In this document: positions 41,720-50,759 of the stretch, one piece after another
How the letters are laid out: every line of letters begins with the position of its first letter
Numbering within the stretch: position 1 is the first letter of the stretch
Assembly (NCBI GenBank): GCA_027451865.1
Contig: DAIDHW010000001.1
Location: 1,127,329 to 1,191,328, forward strand
DNA from: Leptolyngbyaceae cyanobacterium clean351
GTDB lineage: Bacteria; Cyanobacteriota; Cyanobacteriia; DAIDHW01
Direction of reading: 5' to 3'
Length of the DNA: 64,000 nt
Translations under genes and position numbers: made by a program
The notes under the pieces: model-generated
What the model saw: the letters and a program-made list of their open reading frames with translations, nothing else
Told to the model about the DNA's origin: nothing
The model's database searches: none

Positions 41720-42745
41720 GTGGCCCGAGGTCGCACACTCCTAGCCTATTTGCTTACCCGTCTCCTCCTGGCACCCCTAATGCTTTGGGTGGTGGTGTCA
41801 GTGGTGTTCCTGCTGATGCGAGCTTCCCCTGGAGACCCCGTAGATGCGATCTTAGGCCCCCGGGCGCCCGTGGAGGCCAGGCTGGCTCTGCGTCAAGAAC
41901 TTGGTCTGGCCCTGCCTCTCCCGGTGCAGTATTGGCAGTATTTAATTCGTCTAGTCCACCTAGACCTAGGGACCTCCCTCACTAGTCGTGGCCAGGCGGT
42001 GCTGACGATCATTCAGGAAACCTTCCCGGCCACGGCGGAACTAGCCCTGTTCAGCTTGGCAGTAGCCCTCGGCTTGGGAGTTACCCTGGGTGTCCTCTCT
42101 GCTAGCCACCCTGACACCGCCTTGGATCTGGGTGGCCGCTTGTTTAGCATCATCACCTACGCCCTGCCCTTGTTTTGGGTGGGTATGCTCCTGCAACTAA
42201 TTTTTGCAGTCCAGCTGGGATGGTTTCCCCTCGGGACCCGCTTCCCCTTGGGGCTGCCCCCGCCAGGGGGGCCGAGTGGCCTCTACACCCTCGACAGCCT
42301 GCTGCAGGGCAACTGGCAGAGTTTCTGGGTGGCTTTAGATTACCTCGCCTTGCCTAGCATTACCTTGGGTACCCTGATTAGCGGTATTTTCGAGCGGATT
42401 GTGCGTGTCAATCTGCGTCAAGCCCTCCAGTCTGACTACGTGGAGGCGGCCGAGGCTCGGGGCATTTCCCCCAGGCGGGTTTTGCTAGTGCATGCCCTCA
42501 AAAACGCCCTTATCCCGGTGATCACAGTTCTAGGCTTGACCTTGGCAGCTCTCCTGGGGGGGGCCATACTGACTGAGGTCACCTTTTCCTGGCCAGGACT
42601 GGCTAACCGCCTCTACGAAGCCATATCCCTACGAGACTACCCAACCGTGGAAGGGATTGTCGCTTTCTTTGCCGGGGTGGTGACCTTGCTGAGCCTGTTG
42701 ATCGACTTGATTAACGCCTGGATTGATCCTCGCCTGCACTACTAG
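41720..42745 (+). CDS. ABC transporter permease, dipeptide/oligopeptide type (DppB-like)
   Basis: A 341-residue inner-membrane permease with about six helices. LLTRLLLAPLMLWVVVSVVFLLMRASPGDP is the N-terminal signature of the family. EAAEARGISPRRVLLVHALKNALIPVITVLGL is the EAA loop that contacts the ATPase. The GTG start at 41720 is 10 bases after psaC. The partner permease, ATPase and binding protein are not in this window. Cyanobacteria often scatter such genes. The last 35 bases overlap the convergent CobD-like gene. Confidence 0.88.
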   Translation: MARGRTLLAYLLTRLLLAPLMLWVVVSVVFLLMRASPGDPVDAILGPRAPVEARLALRQELGLALPLPVQYWQYLIRLVHLDLGTSLTSRGQAVLTIIQETFPATAELALFSLAVALGLGVTLGVLSASHPDTALDLGGRLFSIITYALPLFWVGMLLQLIFAVQLGWFPLGTRFPLGLPPPGGPSGLYTLDSLLQGNWQSFWVALDYLALPSITLGTLISGIFERIVRVNLRQALQSDYVEAAEARGISPRRVLLVHALKNALIPVITVLGLTLAALLGGAILTEVTFSWPGLANRLYEAISLRDYPTVEGIVAFFAGVVTLLSLLIDLINAWIDPRLHY

Positions 42746-43835
42746 CCCCGACAGCTTCTAGGGCTTCCAAGAGTCTTTCCTGTTCCTCAATGGTACGCAC
42801 GGCCACGCGAAAGTAGTGACTACCTAGTTCTGGGAAGCTCATACAGTCGCGGATCAATACCCGGGCCTGGGTCAGGAGGGCATGCTGGAGGACTAGAGCT
42901 GATAGGGGAGTGTACCCGAGGAGGAAATTGGCGGCTCCCGGGAAGGGGACCTGAAGATTACAGGTGGTTAAGCCAGTGCGGAGGTGGGGCCTAGCTGTCC
43001 CTAGCCAGTCCCGGGTAGTCTGTTGAAAGTCCAGGTCTGCGAGGGCTGCAATCCCCGCCGCCGCCGCCAGGCAGTTCACCGGCCAGGGGTCGCGCCAGGC
43101 TTGCCAGGTCCGGCAGCGCTGGGGGTGGGCTAGGGCGTACCCCAACCGCAGACCCGGGAGGCTGTAGAACTTGGTCAGGGAGCGCAAAACCACTAGGTTA
43201 GGATAGTGGGGTACCAGGGAGGCAAGGCTCTCCTGGTCAGCAGGTGCCACAAAGTCCATAAAAGCTTCATCAACCACCACGAGGCCAAAACTCTCTACCA
43301 GAGGTAACAGGTCTTGGTGGCGCCACAGGAGGCCGGTGGGGTTATGGGGGTTATTGACAATGATGCCGCAGGCTTGGGGAGCCTCAGCTAGAGCAGCCAG
43401 GAGTCCCTTGGCCCCTGACGCTTGCCAAGAGGGGAGAGCATAGGCCCAGCTGACTCCGCCAGCGCTAGTTAGACACCGCTGGTACTCCCCAAAGCTGGGG
43501 GTCATAAGTACAGTCAGGGTGAGACCCGCGAGGTCTCGCCCCGCCCAGGTGAGTAGCTCTGCTGCCCCATTCCCAGGCACCACCCACTCCGGGTCAAGCC
43601 CGTGGACGGCCGCGACCGCCCGCCGTAGCTGCCGGTACTGGGGGTCGGGGTAGGAGCGCAGTTGCCCTAGGCTTCCCTGCAGGGCAGCGAGTACCGATCT
43701 AGGAGGGCCGAGGGGATTGATGCTGGCGGAAAAGTCCAGAATGTCTCCTGACCTACAGCCCGCTACCTGGGCGGCCCAGGACAGGTTTCCCCCGTGGGCC
43801 GGAGTAGAAAAATTGGTGCCGGAGGTTACCGTCAT
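42711..43835 (-). CDS. cobD: Threonine-phosphate decarboxylase-like aminotransferase (CobD/CobC)
   Basis: A 374-residue PLP enzyme of the HisC/CobD fold. It would supply the aminopropanol linker of cobalamin, or its cyanobacterial pseudocobalamin equivalent. HGGNLSWAAQVAGC and FSASINPLGPP open the chain, NNPHNPTGLL is the PLP phosphate motif, and the PLP Lys lies in RSLTKFYSLPGLRLGY. The start ATG 43835 overlaps the stop of the upstream GT2 gene (ATGA). Histidinol-phosphate aminotransferase is a less likely alternative; the HGGN opening favours CobD. Confidence 0.8.
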   Translation of the reverse strand: MTVTSGTNFSTPAHGGNLSWAAQVAGCRSGDILDFSASINPLGPPRSVLAALQGSLGQLRSYPDPQYRQLRRAVAAVHGLDPEWVVPGNGAAELLTWAGRDLAGLTLTVLMTPSFGEYQRCLTSAGGVSWAYALPSWQASGAKGLLAALAEAPQACGIIVNNPHNPTGLLWRHQDLLPLVESFGLVVVDEAFMDFVAPADQESLASLVPHYPNLVVLRSLTKFYSLPGLRLGYALAHPQRCRTWQAWRDPWPVNCLAAAAGIAALADLDFQQTTRDWLGTARPHLRTGLTTCNLQVPFPGAANFLLGYTPLSALVLQHALLTQARVLIRDCMSFPELGSHYFRVAVRTIEEQERLLEALEAVGASSAGEDQSRR

Positions 43836-44761
43836 CCCTCTAGGGTGCTCCCCCAAAGAGCTTTTAACCTAAACCAGCCCTCCCGCAGCCGCCAAAACTT
43901 GCTGCTTGCCATGGCGTCGACTTGGGCTTGAGCCAGGTGCAACTGGTGTTGGGTAGTGGCTAGCTGCTGTTGGGTAGTGGCTAGCTGCTGTTGGGTAGTG
44001 GCTAGGAGGTCGCCAGTTTCCCAGAGTTTCAAGACCCCCCCCAAGAGGGTATCAATATGATCAAGGTATAGCTGACGGTGATTATTAAACAGCTGATGGT
44101 AGGTCTTAAGCAAATGCTCTCGTCTGCTGTCTAGGGTGCTGCCCCGGGACTCGGGGATGTAGCGCTTAAAGTGGAGAACCTCAGGGATCCGCCAGACGCG
44201 CACCCCAGCCTCAAGTAAAGAAAGCCAAAGGTCATAATCTTCCCAACCCCAGACCATATTTGGGTTATAGCCGCCGACATTTTGCCAATCGGAGCGCCGA
44301 AATAGACTGCAGTTGAAAATTGTGTTACCAAGCAAAATGTCCGGGAAAGCAAACTCTGGCAGCGGCCACTCCCCCTCCCGCCCACCGAAGAACTGGGCTC
44401 GACAGTAGACGATGCCAACTTGGGGGTCAGCGATAAAAACCGCTAAGGCTTTTTCTATATAGGTGGGGGCGATCTTGTCATCGGCATCCAGAGGCAGGAT
44501 ATACTCCCCCTGGGCCTGGGTGATGGCTACATTCCGGGCCACCGAGGGACCCTGGCCGGGTATAAAGAATACCCTCACCTGGGATGGCCAGGGATGGCTG
44601 TTCAGTAAATCAAGGGTAGCCGGGTCCTGGGAGCCATCATCAACAATCACCACCTCCACCCTGGGGTAGGTTTGCTGTAAGGCGGAATCTACAGCTTCTT
44701 CCAGGTAGGCGCCGTGGTTATGACAGGGTACGATTACCGAGACGAGGGGGGCAGCGGCCAT
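43832..44761 (-). CDS. Family 2 glycosyltransferase with a C-terminal heptad repeat
   Basis: A 309-residue GT-A enzyme. VSVIVPCHNHGAYLEEAVDS is the nucleotide-sugar-binding opening, VVIVDDGSQD the first acidic motif, and PLDADDKIAP the DXD motif. From about residue 255 three copies of the heptad LATTQQQ form a short coiled coil (43947-44006), which may mediate oligomerisation or membrane contact. The acceptor is unknown. Its ATG overlaps, on the opposite strand, the predicted ATG of the next gene. It is coupled to the CobD-like gene by ATGA. Confidence 0.82.
   Translation of the reverse strand: MAAAPLVSVIVPCHNHGAYLEEAVDSALQQTYPRVEVVIVDDGSQDPATLDLLNSHPWPSQVRVFFIPGQGPSVARNVAITQAQGEYILPLDADDKIAPTYIEKALAVFIADPQVGIVYCRAQFFGGREGEWPLPEFAFPDILLGNTIFNCSLFRRSDWQNVGGYNPNMVWGWEDYDLWLSLLEAGVRVWRIPEVLHFKRYIPESRGSTLDSRREHLLKTYHQLFNNHRQLYLDHIDTLLGGVLKLWETGDLLATTQQQLATTQQQLATTQHQLHLAQAQVDAMASSKFWRLREGWFRLKALWGSTLEG
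43947..44006 (-). repeat. 21-base tandem repeats encoding LATTQQQ heptads
   Basis: Two complete 21-base units and a third, 18-base one are identical at the DNA level (starts 43947, 43968 and 43989). They encode consecutive heptads of the glycosyltransferase tail. Exact identity implies recent expansion. Confidence 0.85.
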
Positions 44762-45452
44762 GGTGCGACGACAAAAAGTACTACCTATTCTACCCTGGCC
44801 TGCGGGGCTGACGACCGCGGCTACCCTGGGACTGGGGGAGGTGCAGGTCTGGTGGACCGAGCTAGACCTTGACCTTGACTACTTGCCCCCCCCCCAGGAT
44901 CTTTTGGGCCCTGATGAGCAGGCACGGGCCCAAAGATTACAGTTGCCCCAGGTCCGCCGGCGTTTTGTGGTCGCGCGCAGCCGCCTCCGTCAGATTCTCG
45001 CTAATTACCTGGGGGTAGCTCCCCAGGCTGTAAACTTTGCCTACGGCCCGCGGGGCAAGCCGGCTTTGGCCTGGCCTGAGTGCGGTTTGGAGTTTAACCT
45101 AGCCCACTCCCAGGGGTTAGCAGTTTATGCTGTCAGCAGAGCCGGACCGGTGGGCATTGACCTGGAGGGACAGCGAGCTATGCCGGAGGCTTTGGAGTTG
45201 GCTGAACGGTTTTTCCATCCCCAGGAAGTTTCCCTTATCGCCAGCCACCCCCCCTGGGAGCAAGGGAGAGTATTTTTGCGCCTGTGGACAATTAAAGAGG
45301 CAGTCCTCAAGGGGACAGGGGAGGGCATAGGCAACCTGGGGGCTGTAATCGTGGAGAAGTCAGAGGGGGGCTGGGTCACCTCTACCCCCTGGTATGTCTA
45401 TCCCCTGGCGATTCATCCCGACTACGTGGCTACCTTAGCCCTTGAGGCTTAG
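44760..45452 (+). CDS. Sfp/HetI-type 4'-phosphopantetheinyl transferase
   Basis: An enzyme of up to 230 residues that loads the phosphopantetheine arm onto acyl or peptidyl carrier proteins. VVARSRLRQILANYLG is the P1 motif region. VGIDLEGQR carries the metal-binding Asp/Glu, and FLRLWTIKEAVLKGTGEG the catalytic Glu-Lys motif. In cyanobacteria the Sfp-type enzyme often serves both fatty acid and secondary metabolite carrier proteins. The first ATG (44760) overlaps the ATG of the opposite-strand glycosyltransferase, so translation may instead begin at an internal GTG such as that in GEVQVWW. Shares TTAG at the stop with bcp. Confidence 0.9.
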   Translation: MVRRQKVLPILPWPAGLTTAATLGLGEVQVWWTELDLDLDYLPPPQDLLGPDEQARAQRLQLPQVRRRFVVARSRLRQILANYLGVAPQAVNFAYGPRGKPALAWPECGLEFNLAHSQGLAVYAVSRAGPVGIDLEGQRAMPEALELAERFFHPQEVSLIASHPPWEQGRVFLRLWTIKEAVLKGTGEGIGNLGAVIVEKSEGGWVTSTPWYVYPLAIHPDYVATLALEA

Positions 45453-45886
45453 TAACCTAGAGCGGCAAGAATATCCCGGGCGTGGGTGTCGGTCTTGACA
45501 GAGGTATACACCTGGCTAATTACGCCTTCCCCATTGATCACGTAGGTGACCCGTTTGGCGTAGCCTCCCCCATCCACGTCGTAGGCCTTGATCAGGCTCT
45601 TATCCACGTCGGCTAGGAGGGGAAACGGCAGACTGAATTTGTCGGTGAACTTTTGGTGGGAGGTAGGGTCATCGGTGCTGACCCCGAGGACGATGATGTC
45701 TTTGCCCTGGAATTCACTGTAGTTGTCCCGAAAGGAGCAGGCTTCTTTGGTGCAGCCGGGGGTGTCGTCCTTGGGATAGAAATAAAGTACGACTGTTTTG
45801 CCGACAAAGTCGGTCAGGGAGACTTGATTTCCCTGGGTGTCCTGGACACTGAAGTGAGGCGCTGGAGTACCAACGGTCAAAGCCAT
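45449..45886 (-). CDS. bcp: Peroxiredoxin Q / bacterioferritin comigratory protein
   Basis: A 145-residue thiol peroxidase that reduces peroxides with thioredoxin electrons. The peroxidatic Cys is in YPKDDTPGCTKEACSFRD (about residue 45) and the resolving Cys is five residues further, the usual PrxQ arrangement. VTYVINGEGVI is the conserved beta-strand. The size is typical of the family. Shares overlapping stop codons with the phosphopantetheinyl transferase gene. Confidence 0.94.
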   Translation of the reverse strand: MALTVGTPAPHFSVQDTQGNQVSLTDFVGKTVVLYFYPKDDTPGCTKEACSFRDNYSEFQGKDIIVLGVSTDDPTSHQKFTDKFSLPFPLLADVDKSLIKAYDVDGGGYAKRVTYVINGEGVISQVYTSVKTDTHARDILAALGY

Positions 45887-46010
45887 AGATATTTTTTCCC
45901 TAGCAACTGCATTAACGATCCTTTTTAACCTTAACAGAACTTCATGCCCTCCGCTGGAGAGGGGCAGACCTGGAAACCAGGCTCATCGAGCAAATCTTCC
46001 CCCCCCTCGC

Positions 46011-46016
46011 TACAAT
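46011..46016 (+). promoter_or_regulatory. Predicted -10 box (TACAAT) for the EbsA-like gene
   Basis: TACAAT follows CGC and lies about 130 bases upstream of the ATG at 46150. A 56-codon frame starts at 46020, immediately after it; I prefer the promoter interpretation. Confidence 0.35.
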
Positions 46017-46149
46017 CGGATGGTGACCACAAAAGCAATCCGCCAAGACCTCGGGCGAGTTCTTCCCCAGCCAAGGCAGTGCCTAGTGGGTCTTGGGGCC
46101 TTGGGCGGGAACCGTCAACAAATCCCTGATCACTTCCTGATGAAGACCT

Positions 46150-46548
46150 ATGTTCCTCGAAAAGCTCCAGCACCTTCAGCCTGCCGGTAATCAAGAAGTA
46201 AACGTGTTTGCGCCCTACTTTCAAGGGAAGAAGCGGGCTTTGATTCCCCTGGCCTTGAGCCTTCTAGGTCAAGGGTCCTTAGAGGGGGAGAGGGGGATTG
46301 AGGGAGGTGAAAGTGTGCCATTTCTGGCTACCTGGAATGTTGCCAAGCTGCCCCTCGACGTAACTCGGGTGCGAATTCAATTTGACGGTAACCCTGAGTT
46401 GACCTACGAGGTGATGATGCACAACTCGGAGCTCATGGACAACCTGATCGACGTTATGATCAAAGCTAGGACTGCCCAGGTGGTGGATTTTCCCCAAGCC
46501 TTTTACCGTAAGCTCTTGGCGATTGAGCTATCTGCTACCCAATCCTAG
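46150..46548 (+). CDS. ebsA: EbsA-family protein (type IV pilus/biofilm-related)
   Basis: A 132-residue soluble protein. FAPYFQGKKRALIPLALSLL, SLEGERGIEGGESVPFLATWN and RVRIQFDGNPELTYEVMM agree with my recollection of cyanobacterial EbsA, which is needed for type IV pilus assembly and self-suppression of biofilm in Synechococcus elongatus. No signal peptide or membrane helix is present. No pilus gene lies nearby. The family call rests on memory of the motif pattern. Confidence 0.6.
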   Translation: MFLEKLQHLQPAGNQEVNVFAPYFQGKKRALIPLALSLLGQGSLEGERGIEGGESVPFLATWNVAKLPLDVTRVRIQFDGNPELTYEVMMHNSELMDNLIDVMIKARTAQVVDFPQAFYRKLLAIELSATQS

Positions 46549-46601
46549 ACCTGGATCCTCAGGATTTGCAGGCTAAGCCTAGTCTAGGTCCCGGCCTGAT
46601 C

Positions 46602-46610
46602 TGCTAGAAT
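46602..46610 (+). promoter_or_regulatory. Extended -10 promoter (TGC-TAGAAT)
   Basis: TG at 46602-46603 plus TAGAAT at 46605-46610 gives an extended -10 element. It lies 32 bases upstream of the TTG start at 46642, in a 93-base gap. Confidence 0.5.
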
Positions 46611-46641
46611 TGTCCCGTTATTTCACAACTTAGGATCTTCC

Positions 46642-47145
46642 TTGAGTCAATCCATTGGCTTGCCTAGGGTAGATGAGTTTCTGCAAGAGCTAGCTACCAT
46701 CCAGCAAACCGGTCCGAAGCGGATTGCCCTGCTCGGGTCACGTCATGTGCCCATCACCCATCAGCACCTGATCGAGATGCTTAGTTACGCTCTAGTGCTG
46801 TCGGGAAATCGCCTGATCACCTCGGGTGCTACGGGCACCAATTTGGCGGCAATTCGGGGAGCCTTGCGGGCCGATGCGTCCCTCCTCACCGTTATTCTCC
46901 CCCAGAGCATGGACCGGCAACCCCGAGAGTCCCGGGAGCAGCTTGACCAGGTGATGCATCTGGTAGAAAACCCCGCCAATGACCATCTGTCCCTGGGGGA
47001 AGCTAGTGCCCTTTGTAATTGGGAAATCGTCTCCCGCTGTCAGCAGCTGATTTGTTTTGCCTTCCACGATAGTCACACACTCTTGAAGACCTGCCGTGAT
47101 GCAGAGGAGCAGTGTAAAGTAGTCACTTCCTTCTTTTTTGATTGA
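46642..47145 (+). CDS. Cyanobacterial DprA-like (Rossmann-fold) protein
   Basis: A 167-residue protein with a single Rossmann-like domain. RIALLGSRHVPITHQHLIEML, SGNRLITSGATGTNLAAIRGAL and VILPQSMDRQP form a nucleotide-binding surface like that of DprA/LOG folds. Such cyanobacterial proteins are labelled recombination-mediator A, but are much shorter than true DprA, so a role in transformation is unproven. Starts with TTG, after AGGA. Confidence 0.65.
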   Translation: MSQSIGLPRVDEFLQELATIQQTGPKRIALLGSRHVPITHQHLIEMLSYALVLSGNRLITSGATGTNLAAIRGALRADASLLTVILPQSMDRQPRESREQLDQVMHLVENPANDHLSLGEASALCNWEIVSRCQQLICFAFHDSHTLLKTCRDAEEQCKVVTSFFFD

Positions 47146-47158
47146 CCCTGAGTAATCC

Positions 47159-47590
47159 ATGGCCAACCTGAATACTAGTGCAGTTTTAGTGATTGCCATC
47201 CTTGGCAGTGGCTTCCTGATTTATCTGCCGGTGCTAGTAGTTTCCTATGCCCGCGCCCAGATTGGGCTTGAGGCCCTGACTACTCCCCGCGCTGCTAGCG
47301 TCTTCGAAAAATTACCGGGTTATGCTAAGCGGGCTACTTGGGCCCACCAAAATGCCCTCGAGGCTTTTCCCTTGTTTGCTGCGGGGGCTTTGCTGGCTCT
47401 GGTGACTCGGGTTGATTCCCCCTGGGCAGCTACCGCCGCCTGGGCATTTTTAGGGTTCCGGTTGCTCCATGCGGTTTTCTACATTGCTAATAACCTGCCT
47501 GGTCGGTCCTTAACGTTCATGTTTGGCAGTCTATGTACTTTGACTTTGATGGGCCTGAGCCTGCAGCAAGCTTTGTCCGGTTCCTTCTAG
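47159..47590 (+). CDS. MAPEG-family membrane protein
   Basis: A 143-residue, four-helix membrane protein. LPVLVVSYARAQIG, the AHQNALEAFPLFAAGALLA motif and FRLLHAVFYIANNL are characteristic of MAPEG proteins (eicosanoid/glutathione metabolism superfamily). Eukaryotic members are glutathione transferases or peroxidases; the bacterial function is not established. It starts 13 bases after the previous stop and probably shares its transcript, with yajQ to follow. Confidence 0.85.
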   Translation: MANLNTSAVLVIAILGSGFLIYLPVLVVSYARAQIGLEALTTPRAASVFEKLPGYAKRATWAHQNALEAFPLFAAGALLALVTRVDSPWAATAAWAFLGFRLLHAVFYIANNLPGRSLTFMFGSLCTLTLMGLSLQQALSGSF

Positions 47591-47601
47591 GGTAGAGTGC
47601 C

Positions 47602-48096
47602 ATGCCAGAAGCTTTTTCCTTTGATGTAGTCAGTGACTTTGACCGCCAAGAACTGGTAAATGCTCTTGACCAAACCCGCCGGGAGATCCAGGGTCGTTAC
47701 GACCTGAAAGATACTAACACCACCCTAGACCTAGGACCCGAGGCGATCACGATTGAGACTGATAGTGAGTTCACCCTAGAGGCAGTCCAGAGCACTTTGC
47801 AGATGAAGGCAGCCAAGCGCCAACTTTCCCTGAAGATCTTCGACTTCGGTAAACCCGAGAGTGCCTCCGGCAGCCGGGTCCGCCAGGAGGTGAAGCTTAA
47901 GCGCGGCATCCCCCCGGAAATCGCCAAGCAAATTACCAAGCTGATCCGGGATGAGTTCAAAAAAGTCCAGGGGTCGATTCAGGGAGAAGCAGTCCGAGTC
48001 TCCTCCAAGTCCAAAGACGATCTGCAGCAGGTAATGCAGCGCCTGCGGGATGGTGACTGGCCGGTGGCTCTGCAATTTACCAACTATCGCCCCTGA
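47602..48096 (+). CDS. YajQ-family nucleotide-binding protein
   Basis: A 164-residue protein with two ferredoxin-like repeats. It opens with [29 protein letters not shown], and has [19 protein letters not shown] and [19 protein letters not shown]. YajQ homologues bind cyclic di-GMP or RNA. It lies 11 bases after the MAPEG gene. The convergent glutaredoxin-like gene ends only five bases away. Confidence 0.94.
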   Translation: MPEAFSFDVVSDFDRQELVNALDQTRREIQGRYDLKDTNTTLDLGPEAITIETDSEFTLEAVQSTLQMKAAKRQLSLKIFDFGKPESASGSRVRQEVKLKRGIPPEIAKQITKLIRDEFKKVQGSIQGEAVRVSSKSKDDLQQVMQRLRDGDWPVALQFTNYRP

Positions 48097-48101
48097 GGGG
48101 G

Positions 48102-48374
48102 CTATCTTTGGATTAGCCGGGTTAGGTCCGACACCGAGCAACGGGGAGAGGGGCGGGGGATAGTTTGCAATTTCCCAGTTTGGGGGTCATAGCGCAGGAG
48201 GACGGGTACCTCGTATTCGTAGGCAGCGAGCCACTCGGCGGTAGTTTCGATGTCCCGTTTCTCTAGCTTGACTGTGGGAATTTGAGCCAACTTCTCCTCT
48301 AGGGCGGCGCACAGGTGACAGCCCTTTTTCGTGTAAAGGACTAGATAAATAGGCTTAGGCGCTGTACTGGTCAT
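48102..48374 (-). CDS. Glutaredoxin-like thioredoxin-fold protein
   Basis: A 90-residue thioredoxin-fold protein. YLVLYTKKGCHLCAALEEKL contains a CHLC active site, and YEYEVPVLLRYD has the cis-Pro. It belongs to the DUF836/glutaredoxin-like group, of uncertain role. ATG 48374 is used; ATG 48386 is possible. It overlaps the 3' end of phoH by 20 bases and is likely coupled to it. Confidence 0.82.
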   Translation of the reverse strand: MTSTAPKPIYLVLYTKKGCHLCAALEEKLAQIPTVKLEKRDIETTAEWLAAYEYEVPVLLRYDPQTGKLQTIPRPSPRCSVSDLTRLIQR

Positions 48375-49296
48375 AGGCGGTGACAATTTTCTGGACGAGG
48401 GGGTGACGGGTTACATCGACACTGCCCAGATGACAGAAGGCAATTCCCTCTACCTCCCGGAGTACGTGGGTGGCTACAGCTAAGCCAGAGGGCTGTTGGG
48501 GACTGAGGTCGGTTTGGGTCAAGTCACCAGTGACCACCATTTTGGCATGGTCTCCCAACCGAGTCAGCACCATTTTCATCTGGGCCGGGGTGGTGTTTTG
48601 GGCTTCATCAACAATTACAAAGGCGTTGTTCAAGGTCCGGCCCCGCATGTAGGCAAGGGGGGCTACCTCCAAAATCCCCCGCTCCATAAGAGAGGGCATT
48701 TTCTCAGGGTCGATAAATTCTGCCAGGGCATCGTAGAGGGGACGCAGATAGGGGTCAATCTTCTGCTGGATATCCCCGGGTAGAAAACCCAACTTCTCCC
48801 CTGCCTCCACCGCCGGGCGGGTTAACACCAAACGATCATACTGATGATCTAAAAGCGCCTGGACTGCTACCACCGTGGCCAGAAAGGTTTTGCCGGTGCC
48901 CGCCGGGCCAGTGCAGATGGTTAGATCATGGCTGCGCACTGCCTGGACGTAGGAATGTTGGCCGGGGGTCTTGGCCCGCACCACCTCCCCCCGGCGGGTC
49001 CGGGCTAACACATCCCGGTCGGGAGAGCGAAGATCGGTCTGGAGGGACTGGTAGGCAGTGCGGACATCCACAGGGGCAATTCTTTGGCCTTGGCACCACA
49101 GGGGGGCGAGGACCTGAACCACCTCCTGACACTGCTTTACCTGGTCATCTGTGCCCCAGATGTCTAGGTCTTGACCCCGCAGTACTAGAGAGGCACCGGT
49201 AACCTGGCTGAGGATCTTGAGATTCGCCTCCCTGTTGCCCCCGAGGGCTAGGACGCTTTCAGGGGATGGTAGGGGGATGGTGATACGGGAGGCCAT
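48355..49296 (-). CDS. phoH: PhoH-like ATPase
   Basis: A 313-residue protein. A KH-like N-terminal region (ALGGNREANLKILSQVTGA) is followed by the ATPase: TGPAGTGKTFLATVVA (Walker A) and FVIVDEAQNTTPAQMKMVLTRLG (Walker B), then VTGDLTQTDL. PhoH proteins act in RNA metabolism or as helicase-like ATPases. ATG 49296 (MASRITIPLPS), with AGGGAGCGG upstream, gives no overlap with gatA; ATG 49338 would extend 31 bases into it. Confidence 0.92.
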   Translation of the reverse strand: MASRITIPLPSPESVLALGGNREANLKILSQVTGASLVLRGQDLDIWGTDDQVKQCQEVVQVLAPLWCQGQRIAPVDVRTAYQSLQTDLRSPDRDVLARTRRGEVVRAKTPGQHSYVQAVRSHDLTICTGPAGTGKTFLATVVAVQALLDHQYDRLVLTRPAVEAGEKLGFLPGDIQQKIDPYLRPLYDALAEFIDPEKMPSLMERGILEVAPLAYMRGRTLNNAFVIVDEAQNTTPAQMKMVLTRLGDHAKMVVTGDLTQTDLSPQQPSGLAVATHVLREVEGIAFCHLGSVDVTRHPLVQKIVTAYDQYSA

Positions 49297-49307
49297 GGCA
49301 CCGCTCC

Positions 49308-50759
49308 CTAGGAGAGGGGGGAAGGGCGCTGATGCCAAGGGGTAGCCTGTTCGTAGGCGTAGGCAACCCGGAAGACTAGGTCTTCCCGCAGGACATTCCC
49401 GATCACCTGCAAACCGATGGGTAAACCCTGGTCATCAAAACCACAGGGGAGGCTCAGAGCTGGTAGACCAGCTAGGTTAGCCGGAATAGTCATTAGGTCT
49501 GACAGGTACATACTCAAGGGGTCAGCACTTTTGCTGCCGGCGGGGAAGGCAGTAGTGGGGGCTGTGGGACACACCAAGGCGTCAACCTGAGCAAAGGCCT
49601 GGTGGAAGTCTTCCTTAATCAGGGTGCGCACCTTCTGGGCTTTAAGGTAGTAGGCGTCGTAGTAACCGGCCGAGAGGGTGTAGGTCCCCAGCATAATCCG
49701 GCGTTTCACTTCGGCTCCAAAGCCCTCCGCCCGGGTGCGCTGGTACATATCCATTAGATTGGTGCAGGTTTGGTCCCGCAGGCCGTACTTAACCCCATCG
49801 TACCGGGCCAGGTTAGCGGAAGCCTCAGCGGGGGCCAGGATGTAGTAGGTGGGCAGACCATACCGGAACCGGGGACAGGAAAGCTCTAGGACCTCAGCTC
49901 CCAGGTCTTGCAGTTGCCGCCAAACCGTCTCCATGGCCTGGGCAACCTGGGGGTCTAGCCCAGTCCCTAGGGTTTCCTGGATGATCCCGATCCTCATGCC
50001 CTTAAGGTCCGGTACTAGGGCTTGGGTGTAGTCTGGCACGGGTTCAGGAATGCTGGTGCCATCACGGGGGTCGTGACCGGCTATGGCCCCTAGCACTAGG
50101 GCGGCGTCTTCTACGGAATTGGTCAGGGGGCCAATTTGGTCTAGGGAAGAGGCAAAGGCCACCAGGCCAAACCGAGAAACTAGACCATAGGTAGGCTTGA
50201 GCCCAACAATGCCACAGAAGGAAGCGGGTTGGCGAATTGAGCCCCCGGTGTCAGAGCCAAGGGCAGCCACACACTCGGCTGCAGCCACCGCTGCTGCTGA
50301 CCCCCCCGAGGAACCCCCCGGTACCCGGTCGAGGCTCCAGGGATTAGCCGTAGGCCCAAAGGCTGAGGTCTCGGTTGAGCTGCCCATGGCAAATTCATCC
50401 ATATTGGTTTTGCCTAGGAAAACCGCTCCAGCGGCCTTGAGTTTTTGGGTGACGGTGGATTCGTAGGCTGGCACAAAATCCGCCAGCATCCGGGATCCAC
50501 AGGTAGTCCGTATCCCTTGGGTGCACAGATTATCCTTGAGGGCCAGGGGAATTCCCGCGAGGGGGCCAATCGGCTCGCCGGCGGCGATCTGGGCGTCTAC
50601 CTGCCGGGCCTGGGCTAGGGCGGCCTCCCCATTCACCCGTAAGAAGGCGTGGACTTGAGGCTCTAGGGCTGCAATCCGGTCCAGGTAATCCTGGGTAAGC
50701 TCTACCGCCGTGCGGTCTTTGGCGATCAATTGTTGGTGCAGCTTACGAATTTTGGCCAT
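49308..50759 (-). CDS. gatA: Glutamyl-tRNA(Gln) amidotransferase subunit A
   Basis: A 483-residue amidase that generates ammonia for converting Glu-tRNA(Gln) to Gln-tRNA(Gln). The Lys-Ser-Ser triad is visible: [23 protein letters not shown] and [28 protein letters not shown] is the signature. gatB and gatC are not in this window. phoH follows in the same direction 11 bases later. Confidence 0.96.
   Translation of the reverse strand: MAKIRKLHQQLIAKDRTAVELTQDYLDRIAALEPQVHAFLRVNGEAALAQARQVDAQIAAGEPIGPLAGIPLALKDNLCTQGIRTTCGSRMLADFVPAYESTVTQKLKAAGAVFLGKTNMDEFAMGSSTETSAFGPTANPWSLDRVPGGSSGGSAAAVAAAECVAALGSDTGGSIRQPASFCGIVGLKPTYGLVSRFGLVAFASSLDQIGPLTNSVEDAALVLGAIAGHDPRDGTSIPEPVPDYTQALVPDLKGMRIGIIQETLGTGLDPQVAQAMETVWRQLQDLGAEVLELSCPRFRYGLPTYYILAPAEASANLARYDGVKYGLRDQTCTNLMDMYQRTRAEGFGAEVKRRIMLGTYTLSAGYYDAYYLKAQKVRTLIKEDFHQAFAQVDALVCPTAPTTAFPAGSKSADPLSMYLSDLMTIPANLAGLPALSLPCGFDDQGLPIGLQVIGNVLREDLVFRVAYAYEQATPWHQRPSPLS

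Noticed and set aside
46020-46190. 56-codon frame ending inside the EbsA-like gene
   Set aside because: It starts four bases after a probable -10 box and overlaps a better supported gene; no homology recognised.
45931-46224. 97-codon minus-strand frame overlapping the start of the EbsA-like gene
   Set aside because: Overlaps a conserved gene and has no recognisable product.
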